From: Paenibacillus sp.
GTDB taxonomy: Bacteria > Bacillota > Bacilli > Paenibacillales > NBRC-103111
NCBI GenBank assembly: GCA_029239545.1
Contig: JARBUQ010000084.1
Span: 1 to 11,377 of the forward strand
Reading direction: 5' to 3'
DNA length: 11,377 bases
Under the pieces are notes generated by a model that was not told the DNA's origin, ran no database searches, and saw nothing but the letters and a program-made list of their open reading frames with translations. Shown piece after piece: positions 1 through 5,215 of this stretch. A program made the position numbers and the translations under genes. Within the stretch, counting starts at the first letter, position 1. Each line of letters opens with the position of its first letter.

Positions 1-117
1 TCGCCCTTCATCTATAACCAAGCCATCACAGATGCCAAGACGGTGCTGTTCGATCGTATGAGCAGCTTGGAGGATGAGCTCTACGCCCTCCAGAAGCCAA
101 TACGCCCTATACGCTAA
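1..117 (+). CDS. C-terminal fragment of an unrecognised protein
   Basis: Frame 1 is open from the first base to a TAA at 115-117 followed at once by TAG, giving 38 residues that begin SPFIYNQAITDAK and end QKPIRPIR. The composition (aromatic residues, a charged amphipathic stretch LEDELYAL, a basic proline-containing tail) looks like the end of a real soluble protein, not random translation. The start and most of the gene lie upstream of the window, so no domain can be identified and I do not recognise the family. It is the only plus-strand gene in the left part of the window and faces the gcvH block. An 8-bp stem begins eight bases after the TAA stop. Confidence 0.6.
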   Translation, partial: SPFIYNQAITDAKTVLFDRMSSLEDELYALQKPIRPIR

Positions 118-124
118 TAGAAGA

Positions 125-151
125 ACCTCTGGCGCAGATTGCTCCAGAGGT
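125..151 (+). repeat. 8-bp perfect inverted repeat after the first stop codon
   Basis: ACCTCTGG (125-132) and CCAGAGGT (144-151) can form a perfect 8-bp stem with an 11-base loop, just after the stop of the gene at 1-117. The position suits a transcript 3' end, but no run of T follows, so it is not a standard intrinsic terminator. It may instead protect the 3' end. Confidence 0.45.
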
Positions 152-184
152 CCTGGTGTTGGAGTTCAGTTGGATGCGTGGCAA

Positions 185-336
185 GGCAGGCAGGTGGGCT
201 CCGAGCTTATGCTTACGATGAAGTTTTCTTCGAAAACTTTTGGCTGTTGTCCTTGGGTTTCCTTGATTATATTTTTTAGAGGTTGGAACCCAAAAACAAA
301 GGCGAACACTTCGTTTCTCCGCTCCACCTGCCTGCC
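185..336. repeat. Nested inverted-repeat element (possible structured RNA or MITE-like element)
   Basis: A perfect 13-bp inverted repeat bounds this 152-bp segment: GGCAGGCAGGTGG (185-197) pairs with CCACCTGCCTGCC (324-336), and two more pairs follow if one base is bulged. Two further hairpins lie inside: AAGTTTTC (221-228) with GAAAACTT (232-239), an 8-bp stem with a 3-base loop; and TTGGGTT (253-259) with AACCCAA (287-293), 7 bp. A closing stem enclosing two hairpins could be a folded RNA or a small non-autonomous mobile element. I see no obvious target-site duplication, and the transcribed strand is unknown. No known riboswitch class is recognised. Confidence 0.4.
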
Positions 337-580
337 CTTTTCTGTTCGACTTTGGATTAAGGAGTTAGAAACCTTATGCACCGGTTCGTTAACCCAAGTT
401 TCTCTATTCGTTAATCTGACTTAACCAGTAGCATAAGAGTAGTTACCTATTTCTCGTTTTTCTCCTTTTTGGGCTTGAATATGTGATAGTTGGTTTGTTA
501 TTCGCTAAGTTTGCTTTACTGGTGAGCCCGTGTTAACCCGAGCATGCAGGCCCGCTCCCAGGAAAAAACCTCCATCTGCG

Positions 581-769
581 TTCATTTAATTGCCAAAAGG
601 CAATTAATTTCACTCCGTACCCCGAATTAGCCGACTTTTACTGCAGAACCGCAACTAATTCCCTCTAAACGTCCCCGAATCGACTTTTTTGTTCATTTAG
701 TTGCTTTCTTGCAACTAATACCCCCCAATGGTAGCGTCAACTCGATTTAATTGCTTTTTTGCAGCTAAT
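581..769. repeat. Cluster of four related short palindromes (TTAnTTGC-loop-GCAAnTAA)
   Basis: Four degenerate copies of one motif are spaced 50-60 bp apart. Copy 1 has TTAATTGCC (586-594) and GGCAATTAA (599-607), perfect 9-bp arms. Copy 2 has a degenerate left arm (637-644) and an intact right arm GCAACTAAT (651-659). Copy 3 has TTAGTTGC (697-704) and GCAACTAA (711-718), perfect 8-bp arms. Copy 4 has TTAATTGC (747-754) and GCAGCTAA (761-768), imperfect. Right arms start at 600, 651, 711 and 761 and are each followed by a C-rich stretch. Arms change in a compensated way between copies 1 and 3 (A-T replaced by G-C), which suggests pairing is selected. This resembles a REP-like intergenic repeat. 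Confidence 0.6.
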
Positions 770-862
770 CTCCTCCTCCACCGAAAAGGAACACAAACAG
801 GGGAATAACGTCCGGTCCTCCCCCAAAAATCCTTATACTTATAAGACCAGGAGCATAACAGC

Positions 863-903
863 TGAAGAGGAGGCCTGAACATGATGTCCAGGCCTCCTCT
901 TCA
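863..903 (-). terminator. Strong hairpin downstream of gcvH
   Basis: A 15-bp perfect stem (863-877 paired with 889-903, core GAAGAGGAGGCCTG) with an 11-base loop lies 12 bp past the gcvH stop. On the minus strand it is followed only by a weak T-containing stretch, so termination efficiency is uncertain, but the position and stability fit the end of the ykuU-ykuV-gcvH block. Confidence 0.65.
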
Positions 904-915
904 ACTGCTTTTAAG

Positions 916-1299
916 CTATTCTTGCCCGTAAGTCTCGATGTATTTCTCCGGACTCCAAAGCTTATCCAACTCAGATGCGTCAGACAGCTCAACGATGACC
1001 ATCCAGCCATCCCCGTAAGGTGCTTGGTTGACCTTCTCAGGAGCATCTTCCAGAGAACCGTTCACTTCCACCACTTTACCGCTTACAGGAGCGTACAGCT
1101 CTGATACGGTCTTAACTGATTCCACGCTGCCGAATGGCTCGCCGGACTGCAGAGAGTCGCCTACTTGCGGCAGCTCAACGAACACGATATCCCCAAGCTC
1201 ATGCTGGGCAAAATCCGTAATCCCGATTACAACTCGGTTACCTTCTATGCGGGTCCACTCATGCTCTTCGCTGTACTTTAATTCTGCTGGTACGTTCAC
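916..1299 (-). CDS. gcvH: Glycine cleavage system H protein
   Basis: GcvH carries the aminomethyl group between the P, T and L proteins of the cytoplasmic glycine cleavage complex on a lipoyl arm; in Bacillus it is also the octanoyl donor in lipoate relay. The 127 residues are the usual family length. The N-terminus KYSEEHEWTRIEGN, the core GITDFAQHELGDIVFVELP (residues 26-44) and the lipoylation motif ESVKTVSE with Lys63 are diagnostic. The start is a GTG at 1299, chosen because AGGAGG lies 8 bases upstream (1308-1313). It follows ykuV by 63 bp on the same strand with no obvious terminator between them. No other glycine cleavage genes (gcvT, gcvP) are nearby, so it is a stand-alone gcvH, as is common in Bacilli. 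No glycine riboswitch is visible. Confidence 0.96.
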   Translation of the reverse strand: MNVPAELKYSEEHEWTRIEGNRVVIGITDFAQHELGDIVFVELPQVGDSLQSGEPFGSVESVKTVSELYAPVSGKVVEVNGSLEDAPEKVNQAPYGDGWMVIVELSDASELDKLWSPEKYIETYGQE

Positions 1300-1362
1300 T
1301 CAACAATCCTCCTCGAACTGAAACTTTGGTCAACACATTCCTTCATTCACGTTGTGCTTAGG

Positions 1363-1818
1363 CTACTCTTTTGGACCCAAAATCTTGTGGATACGCTGCT
1401 CCACCATGCCGAGGGCTTTCTCACCGGCACCATAGAAGCGCATCTGTCCATTCCCATCGAACAAATAATAACCCGGCACATATTCATTCTGGAACGAATC
1501 TGTTACCTTGTGGTCATTATCGATTGCGATCGGATGCTTTAACTCATATTGCTCAATGGTCTTCTTCACATCTTCGATGTCCGTATCCTTCTCGGAGCGA
1601 GGCATATGAACCCCGATGATGCTCATTCCATACTGCTCACCGAACTTGTCCCGCCATTCGTTCAATGTGGGCAAGCCGTCCTTGCACATGTAACAACTCA
1701 CAGCCCAGAAGTGAATAAGAATAGGCTTGCCTTGCAGCTGCTGAGGATCTACAGCCCCGTTCACCCATTCGGTTACTCCTTCAAACGGAGGCAATTCTGC
1801 ACGTAATTTCAATGGCAT
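1363..1818 (-). CDS. ykuV: Thioredoxin-fold thiol-disulfide oxidoreductase, YkuV type
   Basis: This is a cytoplasmic TlpA/redoxin-like protein of 151 residues, close to the roughly 148 of B. subtilis YkuV. The active site is a CxxC in HFWAVSCYMCKDGLP (Cys42, Cys45). The VHMPRSEKD segment (70-78) and NEYVPGYYLFD (111-121), with the likely cis-proline Pro115, match YkuV as I recall it. There is no signal peptide or membrane segment, so it should act in the cytoplasm as a general disulfide reductant, possibly recycling the neighbouring peroxiredoxin. The ATG at 1818 has GGAAGGAG about 9 bases upstream. It lies 95 bp after ykuU, with a terminator-like hairpin between, so its expression probably depends on read-through from ykuU. 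The family is certain; the partner assignment is inferred from gene order. Confidence 0.9.
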   Translation of the reverse strand: MPLKLRAELPPFEGVTEWVNGAVDPQQLQGKPILIHFWAVSCYMCKDGLPTLNEWRDKFGEQYGMSIIGVHMPRSEKDTDIEDVKKTIEQYELKHPIAIDNDHKVTDSFQNEYVPGYYLFDGNGQMRFYGAGEKALGMVEQRIHKILGPKE

Positions 1819-1845
1819 ACTAATTAGCTCCTTCCCTTATTAAAC

Positions 1846-1882
1846 GCGAAAACCCTCCCACCTGCAAGTGCAGACAGGAGGG
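1846..1882 (-). terminator. Hairpin with T-run between ykuU and ykuV
   Basis: On the minus strand CCCTCC and GGAGGG (1877-1882 and 1853-1858) pair, enclosing an inner CTGC/GCAG stem (1870-1873 with 1862-1865, 4-base loop) across a symmetric 3-base internal loop. TTTT (1849-1852) follows directly, then CGCGTTT. This fits an intrinsic terminator or partial attenuator just after ykuU. No room for a full promoter is apparent between it and ykuV, so partial read-through is likely. Confidence 0.65.
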
Positions 1883-1913
1883 AAGTCACCGAAATTTCGC
1901 TCTCAGAACGAGA

Positions 1914-2462
1914 TTACTTCGCTGTCAAAGTCTTTTGGCCTGGTTTCCAGTTAGCCGGGCACAATCCGCCGGATTGAAGAGCTTGCAATACGCGGACAGT
2001 CTCGTCCACACTGCGGCCTACATCCAAATGGTTCACTACTTGATATTTCAATTCGCCTTCTGGATCGATAATGAACAATCCGCGAAGCGCGATTCCTTCT
2101 TCTTCAATCAATACGCCGTAATCACGGGCAACCGTCTTGTTAATATCAGAAGCAAGCGGGTAGTTCAGCTTGCCCAGACCGTTCGCATCGCGTGGAGTGT
2201 TGATCCATGCGCGGTGAGAATGCTTGCTGTCAGTGCTGATTCCTAGTACTTCTGCATCCAGGTCTTGGAACAATTCAACAGCTTCGCTCATAGCGATAAT
2301 TTCTGTCGGGCAAACAAATGTGAAGTCTAACGGATAGAAGAAAAGGACCAGCCATTTCCCACTATAATCCGACAAGGATACTTGACCAAACTCTTCCCCG
2401 TTTCCTAATGCAGTATGCATTGTGAAATCCGGTGCTTTCTTGCCAACCAAACGATCTGCCAT
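1914..2462 (-). CDS. ykuU: Typical 2-Cys peroxiredoxin (AhpC/Prx1 family), YkuU type
   Basis: This thiol peroxidase reduces hydrogen peroxide and organic hydroperoxides in the cytoplasm. Its 182 residues match the roughly 180 of B. subtilis YkuU. The peroxidatic cysteine is Cys51 in FYPLDFTFVCPTE, preceded by the conserved Pro44 and Thr48; the resolving cysteine is Cys168 in GGLCPANWKPG. Both are present, so it is a typical 2-Cys enzyme. The ISTDSKHSHRAW and HLDVGRSVDE segments carry conserved family residues. The ATG at 2462 has AAGGAGG 8 bases upstream (2471-2477). It is the first gene of the block and reads from a well-formed promoter at 2514-2542 with Fur/PerR-like boxes upstream, which would suit peroxide or metal control. 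The adjacent ykuV reproduces the B. subtilis ykuU-ykuV order. Confidence 0.95.
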   Translation of the reverse strand: MADRLVGKKAPDFTMHTALGNGEEFGQVSLSDYSGKWLVLFFYPLDFTFVCPTEIIAMSEAVELFQDLDAEVLGISTDSKHSHRAWINTPRDANGLGKLNYPLASDINKTVARDYGVLIEEEGIALRGLFIIDPEGELKYQVVNHLDVGRSVDETVRVLQALQSGGLCPANWKPGQKTLTAK

Positions 2463-2513
2463 GCAGCATTCCTCCTTAAAATAATTAGCTACTTGTATAA
2501 GCTCACTTTCAAA

Positions 2514-2542
2514 ATCGTATCATTCCAAAATGTGAAAGTCAA
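2514..2542 (-). promoter_or_regulatory. Sigma-A-like promoter of ykuU
   Basis: On the minus strand TTGACT (2537-2542) and TACGAT (2514-2519) are separated by exactly 17 bases. The -35 matches 5 of 6 consensus bases and the -10 matches 4 of 6. The -10 ends about 51 bp upstream of the ykuU start. A 7-bp inverted repeat (ACTTTCA and TGAAAGT on the minus strand) brackets the spacer and -10 and could be an additional operator. Confidence 0.65.
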
Positions 2543-2544
2543 GA

Positions 2545-2559
2545 TGATAATGATTTTTA
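2545..2559 (-). promoter_or_regulatory. Fur-like box upstream of the ykuU promoter
   Basis: Read on the plus strand, TGATAATGATTTTTA matches the Bacillus 7-1-7 Fur consensus TGATAATnATTATCA at 12 of 14 defined positions, with a perfect left half. It ends two bases from the -35 element, where a bound regulator would contact RNA polymerase. The assignment rests only on consensus matching in AT-rich DNA. Confidence 0.4.
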
Positions 2560-2561
2560 AC

Positions 2562-2576
2562 TTAGATTGATTATAA
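2562..2576 (-). promoter_or_regulatory. PerR-like box upstream of the ykuU promoter
   Basis: TTAGATTGATTATAA matches the PerR consensus TTATAATnATTATAA at 12 of 14 defined positions, with a perfect right half (2570-2576). It is two bases from the Fur-like box. It partly overlaps the T-run of the leuB terminator, so the match could be fortuitous. Confidence 0.3.
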
Positions 2577-2605
2577 AAAGGAAACGCCCGCCATTCAGGC
2601 GGACG
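2575..2605 (-). terminator. Intrinsic terminator of leuB
   Basis: On the minus strand CGTCCGCC (2598-2605) pairs with GGCGGGCG (2585-2592), 8 bp including one G-T, with a 5-base loop, followed by TTTCCTTTTT. It starts about 25 bp after the leuB stop and separates leuB from the ykuU promoter. Confidence 0.85.
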
Positions 2606-2630
2606 ATCGTATAAACCTTTGCATGCAAGA

Positions 2631-3713
2631 TTACTTGCGGATTGCTGCAATAATAAGATCTCCCATAGCTGTTGTACCGATAGCCTGGCTCTTATCTACG
2701 GCAATATCACCGGTACGGTGCCCTGCATCCAATACTTCCTTAACAGCACGCTCAATGCTTTCGCCAGCCTCTGCATAGTTGAAGGAGAGCTTGAACATCA
2801 GAGCAACAGACAAGATCGTGGCGATCGGGTTGGAGATGCCTTGTCCGGCAATATCAGGAGCGGAACCATGTACCGGCTCATATAATCCGAAGCTGCCTTC
2901 GCCAAGCGAAGCCGATGCCAGCATCCCGATTGAACCTGTCAGCATAGCTGCTTCATCACTTAGAATATCACCGAACATATTCTCCGTTACGATCACATCA
3001 AAGCTGGAAGGACGGCGCAGCAGCTGCATCGCGCAGTTGTCCACAAGAATGTGCTCAAGCTCAACATCCGGGTACTGCGGAGCGAGACGGTTAACAGTTT
3101 CTCTCCAGAGGCGCGATGTCTCCATTACGTTGGCCTTGTCTACCGAGGCCAGCTTCTTGCGGCGTTTCTGAGCAATCTGGAAGCCTTGGTGGGCGATACG
3201 CTCAATTTCCTTCACATTGTATACGCAAGTGTCAACAGCCTCTGTACCGTTCTCTGCTGTCTCACGACGGAACTTCTCACCGAAGTAGCTTCCTCCGGTC
3301 AACTCGCGAACTACGATAAGATCGGTACCTTCAAGAACTTCAGGCTTAAGCGTGGAAGCTTCCTTGAGACAATCGAAAATAACGGCAGGACGAATGTTGG
3401 AGAACAATCCCAGCTCTTTACGAATTCCCAGAAGACCCGTTTCCGGACGAGTTTCTTTGGGATTGTTATCCCACTTGGGACCGCCGACCGCACCAAGAAG
3501 AACAGCATCGGCATCTTTACAAATGTCCAGCGTTGCTTGCGGCAAGGGAGAACCGGTTTGATCAATGGCGATCCCGCCGAATATACCGTGAGCCAGCTCG
3601 AATTTATGTCCGAACAATTCCTCAACCTTTTTCAATACCTTCTCTGCTTCTGCTACTACCTCCGGACCAATTCCATCGCCAGGAAGTACCGCTATCTTCT
3701 TCACTTCTGCCAT
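2631..3713 (-). CDS. leuB: 3-isopropylmalate dehydrogenase
   Basis: LeuB oxidises and decarboxylates 3-isopropylmalate to 2-oxoisocaproate with NAD, the third dedicated step of leucine biosynthesis, as a cytoplasmic dimer. The 360 residues are full length. Landmarks are the N-terminal LPGDGIGPEVV (10-20); substrate arginines expected at Arg98, Arg108 and Arg136; RELTGGSYFG (136-145) with catalytic Tyr143; Lys193 in SVDKANVM; metal-binding aspartates at 225, 249 and 253; and the NAD motif GSAPDIAGQ (283-291). The LTGGSYFG loop favours leuB over isocitrate or tartrate dehydrogenase. The ATG at 3713 has GAGGAG 9 bases upstream. It stands alone, with no leuA, leuC or leuD in view, ends in its own terminator, and is divergent from an aminotransferase. 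I see no T-box or CodY-box in front of it. Confidence 0.96.
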   Translation of the reverse strand: MAEVKKIAVLPGDGIGPEVVAEAEKVLKKVEELFGHKFELAHGIFGGIAIDQTGSPLPQATLDICKDADAVLLGAVGGPKWDNNPKETRPETGLLGIRKELGLFSNIRPAVIFDCLKEASTLKPEVLEGTDLIVVRELTGGSYFGEKFRRETAENGTEAVDTCVYNVKEIERIAHQGFQIAQKRRKKLASVDKANVMETSRLWRETVNRLAPQYPDVELEHILVDNCAMQLLRRPSSFDVIVTENMFGDILSDEAAMLTGSIGMLASASLGEGSFGLYEPVHGSAPDIAGQGISNPIATILSVALMFKLSFNYAEAGESIERAVKEVLDAGHRTGDIAVDKSQAIGTTAMGDLIIAAIRK

Positions 3714-3746
3714 CTTAGTTCACTCCTCTAATGATTTCTATTCTCA

Positions 3747-3761
3747 GTTGTATCATACAAC
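3747..3761. promoter_or_regulatory. 15-bp perfect palindrome in the leuB leader (candidate operator)
   Basis: GTTGTAT-C-ATACAAC is a perfect 7-1-7 palindrome located 34-48 bp upstream of the leuB start. On the minus strand it contains TATGAT, a possible -10, though no good -35 is found 16-18 bp upstream. It could be a repressor site or a small transcript hairpin. Confidence 0.4.
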
Positions 3762-3823
3762 CCCTCATTTGACCAAGATATAATATCTATCATCTTTATA
3801 GTTTTTATCTATAGCCTTTATTT

Positions 3824-3859
3824 TTCGCACCGCGCGCAGCTCCCAGAGCGCGGTGCGAA
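3824..3859. repeat. 12-bp-arm GC-rich hairpin in the divergent intergenic region
   Basis: TTCGCACCGCGC (3824-3835) and GCGCGGTGCGAA (3848-3859) form a perfect 12-bp stem with a 12-base loop. The T-run lies on the 5' side on the plus strand, and on the minus strand the hairpin is followed by A residues, so it does not have terminator polarity for either flanking gene. It sits roughly midway between leuB (3713) and the aminotransferase (3954). Confidence 0.6.
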
Positions 3860-3938
3860 GTGGTAAAAACAAATAGATTCGAAATGCCAAATGCGGTAGA
3901 CTGATACTAATAAATTAAAGACTCATATGGAAATAGGG

Positions 3939-3944
3939 AAGGAG
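3939..3944 (+). promoter_or_regulatory. Ribosome binding site that sets the aminotransferase start
   Basis: AAGGAG lies 9 bases before the ATG at 3954. The in-frame ATG at 3927 precedes it and has no Shine-Dalgarno sequence, so 3954 is the preferred start. Confidence 0.8.
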
Positions 3945-3953
3945 TACAATCCA

Positions 3954-5150
3954 ATGAACTACACATTCTCCAAGTATACGGAAGGGCTTCGCTCGTCGGC
4001 CGTCAGAGACATTCTGAAACTGACCCAAGGCAAATCTATTATATCGCTTGCCGGCGGATTGCCCGCGGAAGATTTCTTCCCGCTCGATGCTGTCCGCGCT
4101 TCCTTCGAACGTGTCTTCGAAAAGGGCAAAAGTGCTCTGCAATATGGACTAACCGAAGGGTATACCCCGCTGCGTGAAGCGATCTGCGAAAGGATGGCCG
4201 CCAAGAGCATGCATATCCAACCCGACAATATGCTGATTACAACGGGGTCTCAACAGGCGATAGATTTGCTGGCACGCGTCTATCTAAGTCCTGACGATGT
4301 GATTCTAGTGGAAAACCCGACTTATCTGGCTGCTCTGCAAATCTTCCAGGCAATCGGTGTGCAGGTCATTGGAGTCGATGCAGATGAACATGGAATGATC
4401 ATGGACGATCTGGAAGACAAGCTTAAGTTATACAAACCCAAGCTTGTTTATGTCATCCCTACATTCGCTAACCCAACAGGTAAAGTATGGAGCCTGGAGC
4501 GTCGTAAAGGTTTGCTGGATAAATGTAAAAGGATGAACGTCCTCATTCTTGAAGATGATCCCTATGGGGAAATCAAGTTCGATACGAGAGCTGTGAACCC
4601 TACAATCTTTTCACTGGACACCCATCCGGAGGATTGCACTGTAGTTTATACCAGTACCTTCTCCAAAACCGTCGTGCCTGCTCTGCGTACGGGCTGGGTC
4701 ATTGGCGACAGCCGCGTCATCCAGCAGATGACCCGCGCCAAACAAGCGGCTGATTTGCATTCCAGCACGCTCGATCAGCAGGCTCTGCATCAGCTGCTTA
4801 CCCACTACGACCTCGATGCGCACATCGTTACCATTCGCGAAGAATACCACAAGCGCATGCTTCGGATGAAATTATTGCTTAGCGATGCCCGTTTTGCCGA
4901 TCTTCGCTGGCTTGAGCCGCAAGGGGGCATGTTCTTTTGGGTGGAGCTGCCTGCATCCATCCATTCCTCGGAGCTGCTGAAGCTTGCTGTCCAGGAAGGT
5001 GTTGCGTTCGTACCAGGCACTGACTTCTATGCCGAGAACCCGAAGCACAATACTATGAGGCTGAACTTCACCCACACCGCGCCAGAGCACCTTGGTTCGG
5101 CGATGGATCGTCTGTCCGCTGCTTTGACCGCTTACAGGCAGCAGGTCTGA
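3954..5150 (+). CDS. PLP-dependent class I/II aminotransferase, LysN-like
   Basis: This is a fold-type I aminotransferase of 398 residues from the chosen start. It resembles Thermus LysN and MocR aminotransferase domains but has no N-terminal HTH domain. The start of the core, RDILKLTQGKSIISLAGGLP, is typical of this subgroup. Landmarks are TTGSQQA at the PLP phosphate site, the NPTG motif with Asn173, EDDPYGE with Asp201 and Tyr204, the Schiff-base Lys238 in TFSKTVVPALRTGW, and the carboxylate-binding Arg369 in NTMRLNFTH. All catalytic residues are present. LysN-type enzymes accept 2-aminoadipate and branched-chain or aromatic amino acids; the exact substrate here cannot be read from sequence. 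Because leuB lies divergently next door, transamination of 2-oxoisocaproate to leucine is an attractive inference. It ends at a terminator shared with the converging gene. Confidence 0.9.
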   Translation: MNYTFSKYTEGLRSSAVRDILKLTQGKSIISLAGGLPAEDFFPLDAVRASFERVFEKGKSALQYGLTEGYTPLREAICERMAAKSMHIQPDNMLITTGSQQAIDLLARVYLSPDDVILVENPTYLAALQIFQAIGVQVIGVDADEHGMIMDDLEDKLKLYKPKLVYVIPTFANPTGKVWSLERRKGLLDKCKRMNVLILEDDPYGEIKFDTRAVNPTIFSLDTHPEDCTVVYTSTFSKTVVPALRTGWVIGDSRVIQQMTRAKQAADLHSSTLDQQALHQLLTHYDLDAHIVTIREEYHKRMLRMKLLLSDARFADLRWLEPQGGMFFWVELPASIHSSELLKLAVQEGVAFVPGTDFYAENPKHNTMRLNFTHTAPEHLGSAMDRLSAALTAYRQQV

Positions 5151-5167
5151 TCTCTGTGATTATGCTA

Positions 5168-5212
5168 AAAAGTAAGGGAAGCCGTCCTCATGGGACGGCT
5201 TCCCTTACTTTT
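5168..5212. terminator. Bidirectional intrinsic terminator between convergent genes
   Basis: A perfect 20-bp stem (5168-5187 with 5193-5212) closes on a 5-base loop. The base of the stem is A-rich on the left and T-rich on the right, giving a T-run at the 3' end on either strand. It lies 17 bp after the aminotransferase stop and 3 bp after the stop of the Ig-like repeat protein. Confidence 0.92.
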
Positions 5213-5215
5213 GTG

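Larger units (their letters stand above)
118..862. other. 745-bp region without a credible gene, rich in inverted repeats
   Basis: No reading frame here has both a ribosome binding site and protein-like content. Frames of 116 codons (plus, from 74) and 71 codons (minus, from a GTG at 381) lack a Shine-Dalgarno sequence and run through inverted repeats. The region holds the stem at 125-151, a long-range inverted repeat at 185-336 with two internal hairpins, an octamer GTTAACCC present twice in the same orientation (388-395 and 532-539), and four related palindromes between 581 and 769. Bases 420-530 are AT-rich, and I see no clear feature there. Confidence 0.6.

Noticed and set aside
166..381. 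71-codon minus-strand open frame
   Set aside because: It starts with GTG without a Shine-Dalgarno sequence and overlaps the whole nested inverted-repeat element; a repeat or RNA explains the conserved-looking sequence better.
74..424. 116-codon plus-strand open frame
   Set aside because: It starts inside the tail of the upstream gene, has no ribosome binding site, is not protein-like and runs through the inverted repeats.
581..769. Possible CRISPR array
   Set aside because: The repeats are short, imperfect and palindromic throughout, spacing varies from 50 to 60 bp, and no cas gene is present.
1300..1362. Glycine riboswitch before gcvH
   Set aside because: Only 63 bp separate the genes, too short for the aptamer, and no typical motifs are seen.
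3051..3731. 226-codon plus-strand frame opposite leuB
   Set aside because: It is a shadow of the leuB coding strand; leuB has complete catalytic motifs and its own ribosome binding site.
3714..3823. T-box leader for leuB
   Set aside because: The leader is short and AT-rich, with no specifier loop, T-box sequence or leader terminator.
3927..3953. Upstream ATG giving nine extra residues on the aminotransferase
   Set aside because: There is no Shine-Dalgarno sequence before 3927, whereas AAGGAG precedes the ATG at 3954 at ideal spacing.
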